A stretch of 6,008 nt of DNA from Chitinophagales bacterium (GTDB lineage Bacteria; Bacteroidota; Bacteroidia; Chitinophagales; UBA2359): contig JAHDDN010000344.1 in assembly GCA_020629335.1 (NCBI GenBank), positions 1 to 6,008 of the forward strand. Direction: 5' to 3'. The position numbers were made by a program, and so were the translations under genes. This document shows positions 4,927-6,008 of this stretch, one piece after another (positions within the stretch are counted from its first letter, which is position 1; each line of letters begins with the position of its first letter). A model generated the notes under the pieces. The model saw only the letters and a program-made list of their open reading frames with translations. It did no database searches and was not told the origin of the DNA.

Positions 4927-5223
4927 TTAATATAAACCTTTTTTGCGCTTCAAAATAGTATAAGCAATCAAGGCTACGATGATTCCACTACCTAAAATAA
5001 TGGCAGAGGAAGAAATTTGATACATTTTATCATTCAGTTTAGAGATGTAATCATGCCTTACTAAATAAGGTACTATATGGAAACGACTAATCAGTGATGG
5101 AATCAGACAGCATACGCCACCTATGACACCCCATAAGTATTTATTCAATCCTTTATCGTCTGCTGCTTCCATAAACATGGTAAAGGCCGCGATAATCACG
5201 ACCAAATCTAACATGGTATTCAT
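4927..5223 (-). CDS. Small membrane protein, unknown function, first gene of the VF530 operon
   Basis: A 98-residue protein with three hydrophobic segments at about residues 4-20, 29-47 and 70-90, and a basic tail (LKRKKGLY) that should be cytoplasmic. An acidic loop (EAADDKG) separates the first two segments, and a hydrophilic loop of about 22 residues (including [11 protein letters not shown]) the last two. A Cys-Cys pair sits in the second segment. I recognise no family. The ATG at 5221-5223 is preferred over Met4 because it lies about 13 bases after the predicted transcription start of a near-consensus promoter; Met4 remains possible. The VF530 gene follows after 7 bases, so the products are made together, but nothing in the sequence shows that they interact. 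Confidence 0.72.
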   Translation of the reverse strand: MNTMLDLVVIIAAFTMFMEAADDKGLNKYLWGVIGGVCCLIPSLISRFHIVPYLVRHDYISKLNDKMYQISSSAIILGSGIIVALIAYTILKRKKGLY

Positions 5224-5241
5224 AGCTATTCTTTATTGACG

Positions 5242-5271
5242 CAAAGATAATGAACTAGCTCATAGGACAAA
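5242..5271 (-). promoter_or_regulatory. Near-consensus Bacteroidota promoter for the membrane protein-VF530 operon
   Basis: On the minus strand TTTG (5268-5271) is followed after 18 bases by TATCTTTG (5242-5249), matching the TTTG-N17-20-TAnnTTTG primary-sigma consensus of Bacteroidota. Transcription should begin near 5236, about 13 bases before the ATG. The -33 TTTTTTG is also the U-tract of the terminator immediately upstream. Confidence 0.8.
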
Positions 5272-5323
5272 AAATCCTTGCATTATTTATGTTTTTATAA
5301 CAACACAAACCATGCAAGGATTT
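5269..5323 (-). terminator. Strong rho-independent terminator downstream of rtcB
   Basis: The perfect 12-bp inverted repeat AAATCCTTGCAT (5272-5283) with ATGCAAGGATTT (5312-5323) has a 28-base AT-rich loop that can form a minor inner stem (TGTT/AACA). On the minus strand the stem runs into six T, so it ends transcription coming from rtcB. The long loop is unusual for an intrinsic terminator. The T-run merges with the -33 box of the next promoter. Confidence 0.75.
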
Positions 5324-5333
5324 AGGCTAAGGG

Positions 5334-5397
5334 AAAAAATCAGGTAATTTAGCTGACTAAAGTCCAAATTTGAAGTAAGCTAGCTATAATCCTGATT
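5334..5397 (-). terminator. Hairpin with T-run just after rtcB, possible first terminator
   Basis: AATCAGG (5338-5344) pairs with CCTGATT (5391-5397), and inside these TAGCT (5350-5354) pairs with AGCTA (5382-5386). On the minus strand the hairpin starts about 10 bases after the rtcB stop and ends in a run of six T. The stem is interrupted and the loop long, so efficiency is doubtful; it may be a leaky stop backed up by the stronger one at 5269-5323. Confidence 0.45.
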
Positions 5398-5406
5398 ATT
5401 TATTTT

Positions 5407-6008
5407 TTAATCTACCGCACGGAAAGATTCGTCTCCACACATTCTGATAATTTTCGGTAAGAAGCTTCCCACTACTTCTACTAAATCGTTTTGATGCTTC
5501 ATCACTTCGTGGATATCTTTATAGGCCATAGGCGCTTCATCCAATCCTGATCCGATGACTTCTACTCCGCAATCGCTCAAATGCTTGATCACATCATTGG
5601 TATCTAAGCTTTTCTTAGCAGCAGTTCTTGACATCGCTCGTCCAGCACCATGTGAAGCAGAGTTGATAGATAAAGGATCTCCTTTTCCTCTAACGATGAA
5701 TCCTGGCGCAGTCATAGATCCTGGGATGATTCCTAAGACACCTTTTCCTGCTGGCGTAGCGCCTTTTCTATGAACGATCAATTCGTTTCCATCGGCATCC
5801 TTTTCTTTCCAAGCAAAGTTATGGTGATTTTCAATCATCGTCAATGGCGTTGCTCGTAAACCAATGGCCATTCTTTCGTGAATTTGGTGATGACAAGCAG
5901 AAGCATAATCACCTGCTAAATTCATCGCTAACCAATATTCTTGTCCAATCTCAGTATCCAAATCTAACCAAGCTAAATGTCTGGCCTCTTTCGGCAAAGG
6001 ACAGTTTT
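5407..6008 (-). CDS. rtcB: RNA-splicing ligase RtcB, C-terminal part (5' end beyond window)
   Basis: The frame stays open to the right edge and gives the last 199 residues before TAA at 5407-5409. It begins NCPLPKEARHLAWL, so the TTG at 5995-5997 is an internal Leu codon, not a start. RtcB hallmarks follow: the His-rich ENHHNFAW, HRKGATPAG and IPGSMTAPGFIVRGKG, and SASHGAGRAMSR, whose His is the residue guanylylated by GTP in the family; then AYKDI and the terminal MCGDE. RtcB is a GTP- and Mn2+-dependent ligase that joins RNA 2',3'-cyclic phosphate or 3'-phosphate ends to 5'-OH ends, in tRNA splicing in archaea and animals and RNA repair in bacteria. It acts in the cytoplasm. All C-terminal catalytic motifs look intact, so the gene is probably functional. 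No RtcA, RtcR or archease gene is visible; upstream context is outside the window. Confidence 0.95.
   Translation of the reverse strand, partial: NCPLPKEARHLAWLDLDTEIGQEYWLAMNLAGDYASACHHQIHERMAIGLRATPLTMIENHHNFAWKEKDADGNELIVHRKGATPAGKGVLGIIPGSMTAPGFIVRGKGDPLSINSASHGAGRAMSRTAAKKSLDTNDVIKHLSDCGVEVIGSGLDEAPMAYKDIHEVMKHQNDLVEVVGSFLPKIIRMCGDESFRAVD

Noticed and set aside
4663..4935. Plus-strand open frame antisense to the VF530 gene
   Set aside because: It covers the clearly recognised VF530 coding sequence on the other strand.
5995..5997. TTG as an alternative start of RtcB
   Set aside because: The frame continues upstream to the window edge with the family-consistent residues NCP before it, so this codon is an internal leucine.

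Overview
The window reads as a chromosomal segment of a Bacteroidota bacterium. The evidence is an AT-rich background, promoters of the TTTG-N18-TAnnTTTG type, A-rich leaders without Shine-Dalgarno sequences, a secreted protein of the type IX secretion (T9SS) beta-propeller type, a lipoprotein with an acidic stretch after its lipid cysteine, and repeat families I associate from memory with Saprospiria, Cytophagia and Flavobacteriia. A finer placement is not safe; a Saprospira/Aureispira-like relative is a guess.

Layout. 1-478 (minus) is the N-terminal part of a secreted protein that runs off the left edge. 479-677 is a divergent intergenic region with a 9-bp-arm palindrome and a -7 promoter box. 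678-1013 (plus) is a small three-helix membrane protein followed by a strong terminator. 1134-1538 (plus) is a group III truncated haemoglobin. It converges on 1606-3264 (minus), an ABC1/UbiB-family atypical kinase; a GC-rich palindrome sits between them and appears to supply the kinase stop codon. 3265-3965 has no convincing gene. It holds a composite of short-period tandem repeats (7 bp, 8 bp, 7 bp), a hairpin-rich block present twice, and a possible structured RNA element resembling the Flavo-1 class. 3966-4538 (minus) is a lipoprotein with two Cys/His metal-binding-like modules. 4680-4919 and 4927-5223 (minus) form a two-gene operon, a VF530-family DNA-binding protein and a small membrane protein, with a near-consensus promoter. 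5407-6008 (minus) is the C-terminal part of the RNA ligase RtcB, followed by two hairpins, the second a strong terminator.

How the genes relate. I see no multi-gene system here. The genes are mostly single transcription units separated by clear terminators: haem/oxygen chemistry (globin), lipid or quinone-linked kinase (ABC1), envelope lipoprotein, nucleoid-type protein with membrane partner, and RNA repair. The least explained stretch is the 3328-3907 repeat composite. The neatest regulatory arrangement is at 5242-5323, where the terminator U-tract of one unit also forms part of the -33 box of the next.
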